Assembly (NCBI GenBank): GCA_002021875.1
Contig: CP018627.1
Location: 1,488,001 to 1,552,000, forward strand
DNA length: 64,000 nt
Origin: Streptomyces hygroscopicus
Lineage (GTDB): Bacteria; Actinomycetota; Actinomycetes; Streptomycetales; Streptomycetaceae
Direction of reading: 5' to 3'
Below are positions 1 through 8,528 of the stretch, piece after piece (within the stretch, counting starts at the first letter, position 1; each line of letters opens with the position of its first letter). The position numbers were made by a program, and so were the translations under genes. Under the pieces are notes generated by a model. It did no database searches. It was not told the origin of the DNA and saw only the letters and a program-made list of their open reading frames with translations.

Positions 1-2
1 CC

Positions 3-266
3 GGCGCCTCCCGGCGGGTCGTCGGGGTGTTCTCGGTCCACCTCTCCCAGGCGGGGCGCAGCCTGACCAACGCCGAGGCCGGAATACTCCACCAGCTCGC
101 CACCCGGGCGGGGCTGTGGCTGGAGTGGCATGAGCGCACTGTCGTGCTCGACGCGCTCGAAGATCTGCATCAGCGCGCCCAGGGCGCGGACCCCGAAGCG
201 GCGCCCCGGGCGTCGGACCCCGAAGCGGCCCCTCGGCGACCGGACCCGGGGCCCTGGTCCGTGTGA
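3..266 (+). CDS. C-terminal part of a GAF-like protein (5' end outside window)
   Basis: The reading frame is open from the first bases of the window and stops with TGA at 264-266, so the start lies upstream. The first visible residues (SRRVVGVFSVHLSQAGR, then TNAEAGILHQLATRAGLWLEW) resemble the last strand and helix of a GAF domain, as found in GAF/ANTAR-type regulators. The final 30 residues are a low-complexity D-P-E-A-A-P-R repeat tail. An internal GTG at 27 gives an apparent 79-aa ORF but has no ribosome-binding site. GAF assignment is a family resemblance only; the protein could be another sensor type. Confidence 0.45.
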   Translation, partial: GASRRVVGVFSVHLSQAGRSLTNAEAGILHQLATRAGLWLEWHERTVVLDALEDLHQRAQGADPEAAPRASDPEAAPRRPDPGPWSV

Positions 267-470
267 ACGGGCGGCACTGCGCCGTCTACCGGGACGAGGA
301 CGGGCCGGCCCACGCGGTCTCGGCCCGCCGCACCCATCTGGGCTGCCTCGTCGCGACGCCTGACCCCGGGCCGTCCGCCCGGCGACGTCCGATGAAAAGA
401 CGCACATGGCCTCGGGCCATGGGGGTATACGGGCTGGCGTCACCTCTCCGGCTGAGAAAGGACCACTGCC

Positions 471-719
471 GTGCTGATGGCCCACCCGGTCGTACTTCAG
501 AACCTCATCGAGCAGTACGAGACGCTGCGGATGCTGCACGCCGAATCGGGCGGCACCGAGGTACGACAGCGGATGGACGACCTCGCCTACACCCTGTGCG
601 TCTCCACCGGGACGCGGGATGTGGACGCCGCCCTCATCGCCGCCCGGCACCAGCTGCCCGGCGCCCGCGTGGAGGACGACTCGGCCCTCACGGCCGGGGC
701 GGGCACATCGGGCGGCTGA
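471..719 (+). CDS. DUF5133 domain protein
   Basis: An 82-residue protein starting at GTG 471, with a purine-rich AGAAAGGA about 8 bases upstream that decides the start. It matches the short streptomycete DUF5133 family: LMAHPVVLQNLIEQYETLRMLHAE at the N-terminus, then RMDDLAYTLCVSTGTRDVDAA and the AARHQLPGAR segment. No catalytic motif, signal peptide or membrane segment is visible. Function is unknown. About 200 bp of non-coding sequence separates it from the upstream gene, enough for its own promoter. Confidence 0.8.
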   Translation: MLMAHPVVLQNLIEQYETLRMLHAESGGTEVRQRMDDLAYTLCVSTGTRDVDAALIAARHQLPGARVEDDSALTAGAGTSGG

Positions 720-758
720 GTCCCCCGCGCCACCCACGGTGGAGGCGCCGCCGCCGGA

Positions 759-1661
759 TCAGCCCTCGATTTCCTGAGCCAGCTCGGCGAGGTCCATGGT
801 CTGGTTCGCGGGCGGCGCCTTCACCGTGACCGGCTCATTGAGGCCGGAGAAGGTGATGGTCATGTCGAGCGGGCCCTTGTCCCCCTCGCCGCGCATGCGG
901 AACCGCTTGGTGTGGCCGTCCGGGTCGATCCACATGTCCATGGACAGCCGGTCGACCCCCATCTCCTCGTACGCCTTGAGGTTCTTCTCGCGGCGCTTGC
1001 GGGTCGCCGCGTCCTCGTCCTTGAGGCTCTCGCGCATCTGGGGGACGGTGATGGTGCCCCGGTAGTGCGTCGTGCGCACCCCGTCGATGGTCTCCTCACC
1101 GACCCGCTTCACATCGTCGGCGCCGGAGAGGAAGGCCGAGTCGTCGGCCGGATTCTTGTCGGCCTGGCGGGAGAGCGAACCGCCGCCCAGCGCGCCGGTC
1201 GCCTTCTCACCCAGGGCCGAGAGGTCCAGCTTGAGCCAGGTCTTGCCGTTCAGCTCGCCGGCGGCTTCCTTGCCCCCGTCGAGGTACATCGCCCCGTCGA
1301 CCATCCGGATCTCCACCGCCGCGTCGGTGCCCTGGCCGACCGCGCGCATCGTCATCCGGACCGCGACGGGCTTGGTGCTCATCGCCGCCTCGCCCTCGAT
1401 CCGCCCGTCCTCGGGGGTGCGCCCGGTCATCCGGTAGCGGAACGAGGTGAGCTTCTCGCTCTTCTTCGCGGCCGCCCGCACGGCCGCGGCCGGGGCCATC
1501 CGCACCTGCTCCGAGGACTTCTCCCCCGCCTTGCCCTCCGGCTTCCCGTCCGCCCCGGACGAACCACAGCCGACCGCACCGCCACAGAGCAGCACGGCGG
1601 CGAGCACGGCACCGGCCGCGCGAGTGCCTCTGCCATGTCCCCTATATACGACCATGGCCAT
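759..1661 (-). CDS. Secreted lipoprotein, LppX/LprAFG-like
   Basis: A 300-residue lipoprotein. A basic N-region (VVYRGHGRGTRAAG) leads to a hydrophobic stretch and a lipobox ending VGC at about residue 32, followed by a Gly/Ser/Lys-rich linker. The mature part has the alternating beta-strand pattern of LppX/LprAFG-type proteins that bind hydrophobic ligands (FRYRMTGRTPEDGRIEGE, KTWLKLDLSALG, THYRGTITVPQ, VDRLSMDMWIDPDGHTKRF). Start ATG 1661 is chosen because AAGGGG lies 8-10 bases upstream; longer in-frame versions lack both a ribosome-binding site and a signal peptide. It lies 70 bp downstream of the nine-gene operon on the same strand and may be read from it or alone. Confidence 0.72.
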   Translation of the reverse strand: MAMVVYRGHGRGTRAAGAVLAAVLLCGGAVGCGSSGADGKPEGKAGEKSSEQVRMAPAAAVRAAAKKSEKLTSFRYRMTGRTPEDGRIEGEAAMSTKPVAVRMTMRAVGQGTDAAVEIRMVDGAMYLDGGKEAAGELNGKTWLKLDLSALGEKATGALGGGSLSRQADKNPADDSAFLSGADDVKRVGEETIDGVRTTHYRGTITVPQMRESLKDEDAATRKRREKNLKAYEEMGVDRLSMDMWIDPDGHTKRFRMRGEGDKGPLDMTITFSGLNEPVTVKAPPANQTMDLAELAQEIEG

Positions 1662-1731
1662 ATACCCCACCCCTTGCAGAACTTCTGTTCGTTTCTCTGT
1701 GATCCGGGACAGTACCAGCAGCGGGCGACAG

Positions 1732-4026
1732 CTACCCGTGGGCGTGGACCGGGGGCAAGGGGCCGTCGTGGCGTTCGAGGGCGACGCGGGTGAGCTGGCC
1801 GGTGCACCCCTGGGTGAGCCGCGAGGTTCCGATGTCATGGGTGACGGCGTTGGGGTTGCCGTGGACGCAGGTGGCCACCTCGGGGGCGGAAGGGTCCCAC
1901 CAGGCGCCGGTGGCGAGCTGGACCACTCCGGGCCGTACCGCGTCGCTGATCACCACTCCGGCCAGGCAACTGCCGACGGCGCCGCGGATCCGCGCCACGT
2001 CGCCGTCCCGCAGCCCCAGCGTCGCGGCGTCCCGCGGGTGCAGCCGGACCGGCTCGCGGCCCGCGACCTTCGACGACGCGCTCAGCTCGCCGTGGTCGAG
2101 CTGGCTGTGCAGCCGGGTGGCGGGGTTGTTGGCGACGAGATGGAAGGGGTAGGGGTGGGAGTGCTCGGCGTCCGGCCCCGGGTCCGGGGGCAGCCAGGCC
2201 GGGTGGCCCGGGCAGTCGTCGTAGCGGAACGAGGCGATGGTGGCCGAGGCCAGCTCGATGCGGCCGCTCGGGGTGGCCAGTGGACGGGCGTCGGGGTCGG
2301 CGCGGAAACCGGCGTAGAGGGTGTGGTGTTCACGCAGGCCGCGCAGGGGGATGCGGCCGGCCCGCCAGAAGGTGCCGAAGTCCTCCTCGGGGGCGTACCG
2401 CGGGTCGAGCATCGCGCGCCAGCTCTCGTAGAGGTGTTCCAGCCAGCCGCGTTCGTCGCGGCCGCGTGAGAAGTCATGGCCGATGCCGAGCCCGTCGGCG
2501 AGATCGGAGAGGGCGTGGAAGTCGTCGCGGGCCTCGCCGACCGGGTCGGCGACGCGGTGCATGGCGATGAGCGCCGCGTCCTGCCTCGCGCCGCCGATGT
2601 CGTTGCGTTCCAGGGTGGTGGTGGCGGGCAGGACCACATCGGCGTGACGGGCGGTGGCCGTCCAGTGGGGCTCATGGACGACGACCGTGTCCGGGCGGCC
2701 GAAGGCGCGGCGCAGCCGGGCCAGGTCCTGGTGGTGGTGGAAGGGGTTGCCACCGGCCCAGTGGACGAGGCGGATGTCGGGGTAGGTGTACCGGCCGCCG
2801 TCGTAGTCGAAGGTTTCCCCCGGGCGCAGCAGCAGATCGGCGATCCTGGCGCAGGGGATGAAGTCGGGGACGGGGTTGCGGCCCTGGTCGAGGGTGGGCA
2901 GCCGGTACGGGAGGGTGCCGGCGCCGATACCGGCGGTGGCCCCGTACCCGTGGCCGAAGCCGCCGCCGGGCAGTCCGATCTGGCCGAGCAGGCAGGCCAG
3001 GGCGATCCCGGCCCACAGGGGCTGCTCACCGCGGTGGGCGCGCTGCAGGGACCAGCTCAGGGAGATCATGGTCCGGTGCCGGGTCAGCTCACGGGCGAGT
3101 TCGGCGATCCGGGCGGCGGGGATGCCGCAGATCCCCTCGGCCCACCGCGGGGTCTTGGGGGCGGAGCCGTCCTGGCCGAGGACATGGCGGGCGAAGGTGT
3201 CGAAGCCCGCGCAGTGGCTACGGCAGAAGTCCGCGTCGTAGCGCCCCTCCTCGATGAGGACATGGCTGAGGGCCAGCATCAGGGCGGTGTCGGTGCCGGG
3301 GACGATGGCCAGCCACTCGGCGTCGAGCTCGGCCGCGAGGTCATCGCGCACCGGGCTGACCAGGATGAACCGGGCACCGCGGGCGCGGGCCGCGGCCAGC
3401 TGCGCCGCGGTGCGATGACGGCTGAGGCCGCCCGCGTTGACCTGGAAGTTCTTGGCCGGCATACCGCCGAAGCAGAGAAAGAGGCCGGTGTGCTCGGCCA
3501 GCACCGACAGGGTGGTGGGGGCACTGATCGGTGAGTCGTCACCGACGACATGGCGCAGCAGGGTACGGGAGGCGCCCAGGCTGTAGGTGTTCACCGAACG
3601 GGTGTATCCGCCGAAGCAGTTGAGGAAGCGGTGTATCTGGCTCTGCGCGTGATGGAAGCGGCCCGCACTGCCCCAGCCGTACGAACCGCCGAAGACGGCG
3701 CGGTTGCCGTGGGCGGTGCGGACCCGGTCGAACTCCCGGGCCAGGAGGGAGATCGCCTCGTCCCAGGACACTCGTACATAGGTGTCCGTACCGCGCTTCG
3801 GGTCGGGCCCGGGGCCGCGCTCCAGCCAGCCGCGGCGGACATGCGGGGCGAGGACCCGGCCGCGCGGGCCGAGCGCGGCGGGAATGTTGCGCAGCAGCGG
3901 CGACGGGTCGGGGTCGCCGGGGTCGGGGATCACCTCGAGGCCGCCACCGGGGAGGGGGGCGGCGCTGAAGGTGCCCCAGTGCGAGCTGTGGGGGCGGGGG
4001 GTGGCGGGCGGCGTTTCCGGGGTCAT
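1732..4026 (-). CDS. Molybdopterin oxidoreductase, biotin/DMSO/TMAO sulfoxide reductase type
   Basis: A 764-residue member of the DMSO-reductase superfamily, the usual length for BisC/TorA-type enzymes, which use a bis-MGD molybdenum cofactor to reduce S- or N-oxides. It has no N-terminal cysteine cluster motif, as expected for this branch. The segment SYGWGSAGRFHHAQ followed by FGGYTRSVNTYSLGAS matches the BisC/TorA region holding the serine molybdenum ligand, here Ser149. There is no signal peptide, which favours a cytoplasmic BisC-like role. Its ATG overlaps the stop of the upstream CMD/AhpD gene by 4 bp, and it is the last gene of the nine-gene operon. The true substrate is unknown; a sulfoxide released by the pathway is an inference. 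Confidence 0.82.
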   Translation of the reverse strand: MTPETPPATPRPHSSHWGTFSAAPLPGGGLEVIPDPGDPDPSPLLRNIPAALGPRGRVLAPHVRRGWLERGPGPDPKRGTDTYVRVSWDEAISLLAREFDRVRTAHGNRAVFGGSYGWGSAGRFHHAQSQIHRFLNCFGGYTRSVNTYSLGASRTLLRHVVGDDSPISAPTTLSVLAEHTGLFLCFGGMPAKNFQVNAGGLSRHRTAAQLAAARARGARFILVSPVRDDLAAELDAEWLAIVPGTDTALMLALSHVLIEEGRYDADFCRSHCAGFDTFARHVLGQDGSAPKTPRWAEGICGIPAARIAELARELTRHRTMISLSWSLQRAHRGEQPLWAGIALACLLGQIGLPGGGFGHGYGATAGIGAGTLPYRLPTLDQGRNPVPDFIPCARIADLLLRPGETFDYDGGRYTYPDIRLVHWAGGNPFHHHQDLARLRRAFGRPDTVVVHEPHWTATARHADVVLPATTTLERNDIGGARQDAALIAMHRVADPVGEARDDFHALSDLADGLGIGHDFSRGRDERGWLEHLYESWRAMLDPRYAPEEDFGTFWRAGRIPLRGLREHHTLYAGFRADPDARPLATPSGRIELASATIASFRYDDCPGHPAWLPPDPGPDAEHSHPYPFHLVANNPATRLHSQLDHGELSASSKVAGREPVRLHPRDAATLGLRDGDVARIRGAVGSCLAGVVISDAVRPGVVQLATGAWWDPSAPEVATCVHGNPNAVTHDIGTSRLTQGCTGQLTRVALERHDGPLPPVHAHG

Positions 4027-5243
4027 CCGGTGGCCTTCCGCTCCGCGTTCTCCTGAGCCTCCCCCTCGACCGAACCGAGGCTCAGCATCAGGCGGTTGGC
4101 CCAGCCGAAGAACGCCGCACAGTGGACGAGGTCGACCAGCGCGAGCTCGGTCAGGCCCAGCGCGCGCAGCGCCTCCACATCGGCTTCGGCGGCGGTGGCC
4201 GGGACCGGGGCGAGCCCCGCGGCGAACCGGGCGATCAGCTTCCAGCGGCGGCCGAGGACGGCCGTGGAGCCGTACGCCAGGAAGCGGCGCACCGGTGCGG
4301 GGTCGCCGTGCAGCCGTGCGGTGAGCCGCGCGTGCACCGAGGCGCAGTAGACGCACCCGTTGTACAGGGATACGGCGGTGGCGGCCAACTCCCGTTCGGC
4401 ACGCGGCAGTCCGCCTTCGGCGGTGAAGGCGGCCAGGTCGATGGCGGTCCGTACGGCGAGGATGCCGAGGTCATGGCCGAGGGTGCGGAAGTACGGCGTG
4501 TCGACGCGGGCCTTGCCGGCGAGCGCGGTGCGGTGTTCCTCGCTCAGCTCCTCGGGGGCGAGCGGGCGGATGGCGGGGCGCCAGGTGAGGACGTCGGTGG
4601 TGTACCGCGGCCCCCCGGCCACGGTGGTCGAGGGCGTGCCGGGGTCGGTGCCGGTACCGGAGTCACCGGTGGCCAGCAGCGCCAGTCCGGCGGCCAGTTG
4701 CATCTGGTGGTTGGCGAAGGCGATGGTCTGGGCGAGCGTCACGATCTGCGGATCGGTGAATCCGGCGGCGCGCAGCGCGTCCGGTCCGCCTTCGGCCGGG
4801 GTGTGGGTGAGCAGCCGGGCGTGGGCGACGGCGGCGGCGATACGGCGTGGTGTCGCCGCCGTCGCCGTATCGCCGTCGAGCGGGGCGCGGGTGATGATCC
4901 GGTCCGCGGTGGTGGTGTCCCCCGCGGCGGTGTCGAGCAGGGTGCGGTAGTGGTCGACGGCCGGGCCACGGCGGTGCTCTACGGCCACGGCGAGGGCGGC
5001 CGCGGCGCGTTCGGCGGCACTGACGCCCGTGCCGGTGGCCGTCGCGGGGGCGGTGCGGGGGCTGGTGACGTGGCCGGTGGCGGTCTGGAACAGCACGTCG
5101 TACGCGCGCTGCTCCAGCTCGATCAGCTCCGGGCGCAGCGCGCGCAGCCGGGCCAGCTCCTGCGTGGCACCCGCGAACTGATCCAGGACGTCGAGGGGGT
5201 GGTCGGTCTTCGGCACGGCTTCGTGCACGGCGGGGCCTTTCAT
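4023..5243 (-). CDS. CMD / alkylhydroperoxidase (AhpD-like) fusion protein
   Basis: A 406-residue protein with two carboxymuconolactone-decarboxylase-like halves. The N-terminal half (DHPLDVLDQFAGATQELARLR to about residue 200) resembles the CMD Avi_7170 family and has no cysteine. The C-terminal half (from about residue 235) resembles the Avi_7169 peroxidase family and keeps the AhpD redox motif, seen as NGCVYCASVHARL. In other bacteria these are usually two adjacent genes next to a peptide-type ABC transporter, so this looks like a fusion. The start at 5243 overlaps the stop of the ABC ATPase gene by 4 bp. Likely role: disposal of a reactive intermediate or peroxide made by the operon (inference). 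Confidence 0.72.
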   Translation of the reverse strand: MKGPAVHEAVPKTDHPLDVLDQFAGATQELARLRALRPELIELEQRAYDVLFQTATGHVTSPRTAPATATGTGVSAAERAAAALAVAVEHRRGPAVDHYRTLLDTAAGDTTTADRIITRAPLDGDTATAATPRRIAAAVAHARLLTHTPAEGGPDALRAAGFTDPQIVTLAQTIAFANHQMQLAAGLALLATGDSGTGTDPGTPSTTVAGGPRYTTDVLTWRPAIRPLAPEELSEEHRTALAGKARVDTPYFRTLGHDLGILAVRTAIDLAAFTAEGGLPRAERELAATAVSLYNGCVYCASVHARLTARLHGDPAPVRRFLAYGSTAVLGRRWKLIARFAAGLAPVPATAAEADVEALRALGLTELALVDLVHCAAFFGWANRLMLSLGSVEGEAQENAERKATG

Positions 5244-7330
5244 GCCGGGCGGCGCAGGGACGGGGTGGCCTCGATCAGCGCACGGGTGTAGTCGCTGTCC
5301 GGGCGGTCCATGATCTGCTCGCGGTCCCCGGTTTCGATGATCCGGCCGTGGCGCAGTACGGCGATCCGCGAGCACATGTGCCGTACGACGGTGAGGTCAT
5401 GGGAGATGAAGAGCATGGCCAGACCTCGGTCCCGGCGCAGCTGGGCGAGGAGGTTGAGCACCTGCGCCTGGACGGAGACGTCGAGCGCGGACACCGGTTC
5501 GTCGGCCACCAGCAGCCGGGGTTCCGGCGCGAGGGCGCGGGCGATGCCGACGCGCTGGCGCATCCCGCCGGAGAGCCGGTCCGGGTAGGCGCCGGCCAGC
5601 TCCGGGTCCAGGCCGACCTCGGTGAGCAGCGCGGCGACACGTTCGCGGCGGGCCGCTCCCCGGGGGAGGGCGGCGCCGATGGTGTCGCCGATGCGGCGGT
5701 CGGGGTTGAGCGAACCGTACGGGTCCTGGAACACCATCTGGATCCCGGCGGCCAGCTCACGGCGGCGGCGCCGGGTGGCGTGGGTGATGTCCTCCCCGTC
5801 GAAGAGCACGCTTCCCGAGCCCGCCCGCTGGAGGCCGAGCAGCACACGGGAGATGGTGCTCTTGCCGGAGCCGGACTCGCCGACGAGGCCGAAGGATTCG
5901 CCGGGTGCGATGGCGAAGTCGACGCCGTCGACGGCCCGGAGCGGGGGGCGGGCGAGGGCGCCGGGGTAGGTGACGGTGAGCCCACGGACCTGGAGCAGGG
6001 TGGTTTCTCCCGCTCCCCGCCCCTTCCCGAACCGGGGCTCCGCCCCGGCCCCCGCCGGGGGCTTCGCCCCCACACCCCCACCGGGGCTCCGCCCCGGACC
6101 CCGGTCCTCAATCGCCGGACGGGCTCGATCGACCGGCGCCACGCCGGACGGCGGCCCGTCGGCCTCCGGATCGCCTGAGCCAGCCGTGGCGTCGGCCGCC
6201 GAAGCCGCCATGGTGGCGGGCACCGGCTCCTGGCCGCCGCCCGAGCCCGCGTTGGGCGCCGCGCCCGAGGGCGTCCCGGGAGGCGCCACGTCCGCTGTCC
6301 CGACGGCCGACGAGGGCGAACCCGGCACGCGGAACGTCCCCTCGGCCGTGGCCGGAGCGCTCGGTGCCGCGGGCGGTGTCACGGGCGGTGCCGCGGGCTC
6401 CGACGAGCCGCCGGAGGGGATGCGCAGGGAGGGGTCCGCGAGGGACTCCTCGTCCATGGGGCCCACCAGGGCGGCGACGGTTTCGGGGACCGTGGCGAGG
6501 CGGGTGCCCGGGACATCGTCCATACGGGGGACGGATGTCACCAGGGCACGGGTGTAGGGGTGTTGGGCGGCGGTCAGGATGTGCTCGGTCGGGCCCTGTT
6601 CGACGACCCGGCCGCGGTACATGACGACCACGCGCGAGCACATCTGCCCGACCACCCCGAAGTCATGGGTGATCAGCACCACCGCCATGCCCATCTCGCG
6701 CCGCAGCTCCGCGAGGAGTTCCAGGACCTGGGCCTGGACGGTGGCGTCCAGCGCCGTGGTGGGCTCGTCGGCGATCACCAGTTCCGGTTCGTTGACCAGT
6801 GCGGCGGCGATCATCACACGCTGTCGCATCCCGCCGGAGAACTGGTGCGGATATTCCCCGGCGCGCCGCTCCGGCCGGTCGATGCCGACGCGTTCCAGCA
6901 GTTCCACGGCGCGGGTGCGGGCCTGGGACCGCTTCACGTCGTGGTGCAGCCGGTACGCCTCGGCTATCTGCGCGCCGACCGTGCGGTACGGGTTGAGCGC
7001 GTCGAGGGCGTCCTGGAAGACCATCGAGACGCGGCGGCCGCGCAGCCCGCGCAGGGTGCGTTCCCCGGCGCCGACCAGCTCATGGCCGTCGAGCCGGATG
7101 GATCCGGTGATCCGCGTCCGCGGCCCGTGGAGGCCGAGGACCGCGAGTCCGGTGGCGCTCTTGCCCGAGCCCGACTCCCCCACCAGGCCGACCGTCTCGC
7201 CCGGCCGGACCTGCCAGGACACCTCGCGTACGGCCTCGACGCCGGCGTCCGGGAAGGCGACGCTCAGGCCGGACACCTCCAGCAGCGGGCTCTTCGCCCG
7301 TTCCGTCACCGGATCCGTCACCGGTTCCAT
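5240..7330 (-). CDS. Fused peptide-type ABC transporter ATPase (DppD-DppF in one chain)
   Basis: A 696-residue protein with two complete ABC ATPase domains. Domain 1 (about 12-275) has Walker A GESGSGKSA, signature SGGMRQR and Walker B LVIADEP; domain 2 (about 435-690) has GESGSGKST, SGGMRQRVGIARAL and LLVADEPVSALD. An oligopeptide-type C-terminal extension follows domain 1. The roughly 150-residue linker is Ala/Pro/Gly-rich low complexity and contains a REP-like DNA element read in frame. Start ATG 7330 and a 4-bp overlap with the next gene keep it in the operon. It powers the two permeases encoded upstream for import of a peptide-like compound. Confidence 0.9.
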   Translation of the reverse strand: MEPVTDPVTERAKSPLLEVSGLSVAFPDAGVEAVREVSWQVRPGETVGLVGESGSGKSATGLAVLGLHGPRTRITGSIRLDGHELVGAGERTLRGLRGRRVSMVFQDALDALNPYRTVGAQIAEAYRLHHDVKRSQARTRAVELLERVGIDRPERRAGEYPHQFSGGMRQRVMIAAALVNEPELVIADEPTTALDATVQAQVLELLAELRREMGMAVVLITHDFGVVGQMCSRVVVMYRGRVVEQGPTEHILTAAQHPYTRALVTSVPRMDDVPGTRLATVPETVAALVGPMDEESLADPSLRIPSGGSSEPAAPPVTPPAAPSAPATAEGTFRVPGSPSSAVGTADVAPPGTPSGAAPNAGSGGGQEPVPATMAASAADATAGSGDPEADGPPSGVAPVDRARPAIEDRGPGRSPGGGVGAKPPAGAGAEPRFGKGRGAGETTLLQVRGLTVTYPGALARPPLRAVDGVDFAIAPGESFGLVGESGSGKSTISRVLLGLQRAGSGSVLFDGEDITHATRRRRRELAAGIQMVFQDPYGSLNPDRRIGDTIGAALPRGAARRERVAALLTEVGLDPELAGAYPDRLSGGMRQRVGIARALAPEPRLLVADEPVSALDVSVQAQVLNLLAQLRRDRGLAMLFISHDLTVVRHMCSRIAVLRHGRIIETGDREQIMDRPDSDYTRALIEATPSLRRPA
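6032..6125. repeat. REP-like palindromic repeat inside a coding region
   Basis: Three stacked hairpins: CCGGGGCTCCGCCCCGG at 6032-6048, GGGGGC-TTC-GCCCCC at 6057-6071, and an identical copy of the first at 6081-6097. A short tail at 6098-6125 (ACCCCGGTCCTCAATCGCCG...) follows. This matches the scattered GC-rich palindromic repeat that streptomycete genomes usually carry between genes. Here it sits in the interdomain linker of the double ABC ATPase and is read in frame without a stop. Confidence 0.75.
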
Positions 7331-7343
7331 CCTTTCAGCGCGC

Positions 7344-8528
7344 TCAGACCTGGATCAGGTCGCGTCGGGTGTGGGTCAGCAGCTCATGACCGGCTTCGGT
7401 GATCACCAGGCTGTCGGAGTGCTGGAGGCCGCCGAAGCTGGGGATGCGCAGGTTCGGCTCGAAGGTGAGCGTCATCCCGGGCTCCAGCACCAGGTCGTCG
7501 TGCGGGCCCAGGCTCGGCTGCTCATGCGGGCCGAGGCCAAGGCCGTGGCCGACGCGGCCGGGGAGGTAGTCGCCGTATCCGTGGCGCACATAGCTTGTCC
7601 GGGCCGCCTCGTAGACCTCGGCGCAGGTCAGTCCGGGCCTCAGATACGGCTGGACCTCCTCGCGGATGGCCAGCAGCGCCTCGAAGGCGCGCTGCCGCTC
7701 GGCGGGCAGCGGGCCGACGGCGACGCTGCGCTCGTTCTCGGCGTGCATGCCGTCGATGGCGGTCCAGATGACGGTCCACTGGATCTCGCCGTTGACCGGG
7801 CGGCGGGAGGTGGGCGGTGCGGAGTTCATCGGCACCCGGTCGCCGACCAGGGAGTAGGCCCACAGGGCGTTGAAGACGCCGCCCTCGAGGTTGCCGAAGT
7901 CCATGGCGAGCCGGTCGGGGTGGAGGCTGGACCACACCTCCTGCATGGTGCGCATGGCGACCGAGGACACCTCGACCTCGCTGCGCCGCGCGGCGACCGC
8001 CTCCAGCGCCGCGTCCATGCCCGCGTCCGCGATCTCGCAGGCGACGCGGAGCGATTCGAGCTCGGCGGCGTCCTTGACGTAGCGGGCGCGCATCAGGGCC
8101 TGGCCGGTGTCGGTGAAGGCCGCCTCGGGCAGGGTGAGTTCGAGCCCGCGCTGGTAGTTGACGGGCAGGAACTCGCCCTCGATGCCGATCCTGGCGTCGC
8201 TCAGCCCCCGTTCGGCCATCACCTCGGCGAGCACCTGCCACCAGTGGTCGGGGCCGATCTCCTTCGCCCAGCGCCCGTAGGGGCGGATGTCGGAGATCCG
8301 GGAGACCGTGCGGGAGCTGTGGGCGCGCAGCGCGTGCAGGATGAACACCGGCTCGCCCTCGGCGGGCAGCACCACCAGTACCGGGTGTGAGTAGATCATC
8401 GGCGTGTAGCCGGAGAGGTAGAAGGTGTTCTGCGGCTTGACGACGACCATGGCGTCCACGCCGTCGGCCCGCAGGTTGTTCTGGACGCGGGCCCAGCGGG
8501 CGCGGACGGTATCGGTGTCGGGGATCAT
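7344..8528 (-). CDS. M24-fold (creatinase/prolidase superfamily) hydrolase, metal ligands degenerate
   Basis: A 394-residue protein with the N-terminal creatinase domain and C-terminal pita-bread fold of family M24. The conserved GRVGHGLGLGPHEQP and TLTFEPNL segments are present. The other metal ligands of metallo-members look replaced: the two-Asp region reads WTVIWTAIDGMHAENERSV, and the final Glu region reads GGLQHSDSLVITEAG. The ENERS segment aligns with creatinase ALERT, whose Glu is catalytic in that metal-free enzyme. The protein is therefore probably a metal-independent C-N hydrolase rather than an aminopeptidase (inference). Start ATG 8528 overlaps the permease stop by 4 bp. Confidence 0.78.
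   Translation of the reverse strand: MIPDTDTVRARWARVQNNLRADGVDAMVVVKPQNTFYLSGYTPMIYSHPVLVVLPAEGEPVFILHALRAHSSRTVSRISDIRPYGRWAKEIGPDHWWQVLAEVMAERGLSDARIGIEGEFLPVNYQRGLELTLPEAAFTDTGQALMRARYVKDAAELESLRVACEIADAGMDAALEAVAARRSEVEVSSVAMRTMQEVWSSLHPDRLAMDFGNLEGGVFNALWAYSLVGDRVPMNSAPPTSRRPVNGEIQWTVIWTAIDGMHAENERSVAVGPLPAERQRAFEALLAIREEVQPYLRPGLTCAEVYEAARTSYVRHGYGDYLPGRVGHGLGLGPHEQPSLGPHDDLVLEPGMTLTFEPNLRIPSFGGLQHSDSLVITEAGHELLTHTRRDLIQV

Noticed and set aside
263..829. 188-codon plus-strand frame spanning the DUF5133 gene
   Set aside because: Arg/Pro-rich shadow in another frame with no start signal; it also runs into the end of the lipoprotein gene.
6000..6450. Possible intergenic region splitting the double ATPase into two genes
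   Set aside because: The frame is continuous with no stop and no new ribosome-binding site before domain 2, so a fused protein with a long linker is the simpler reading.
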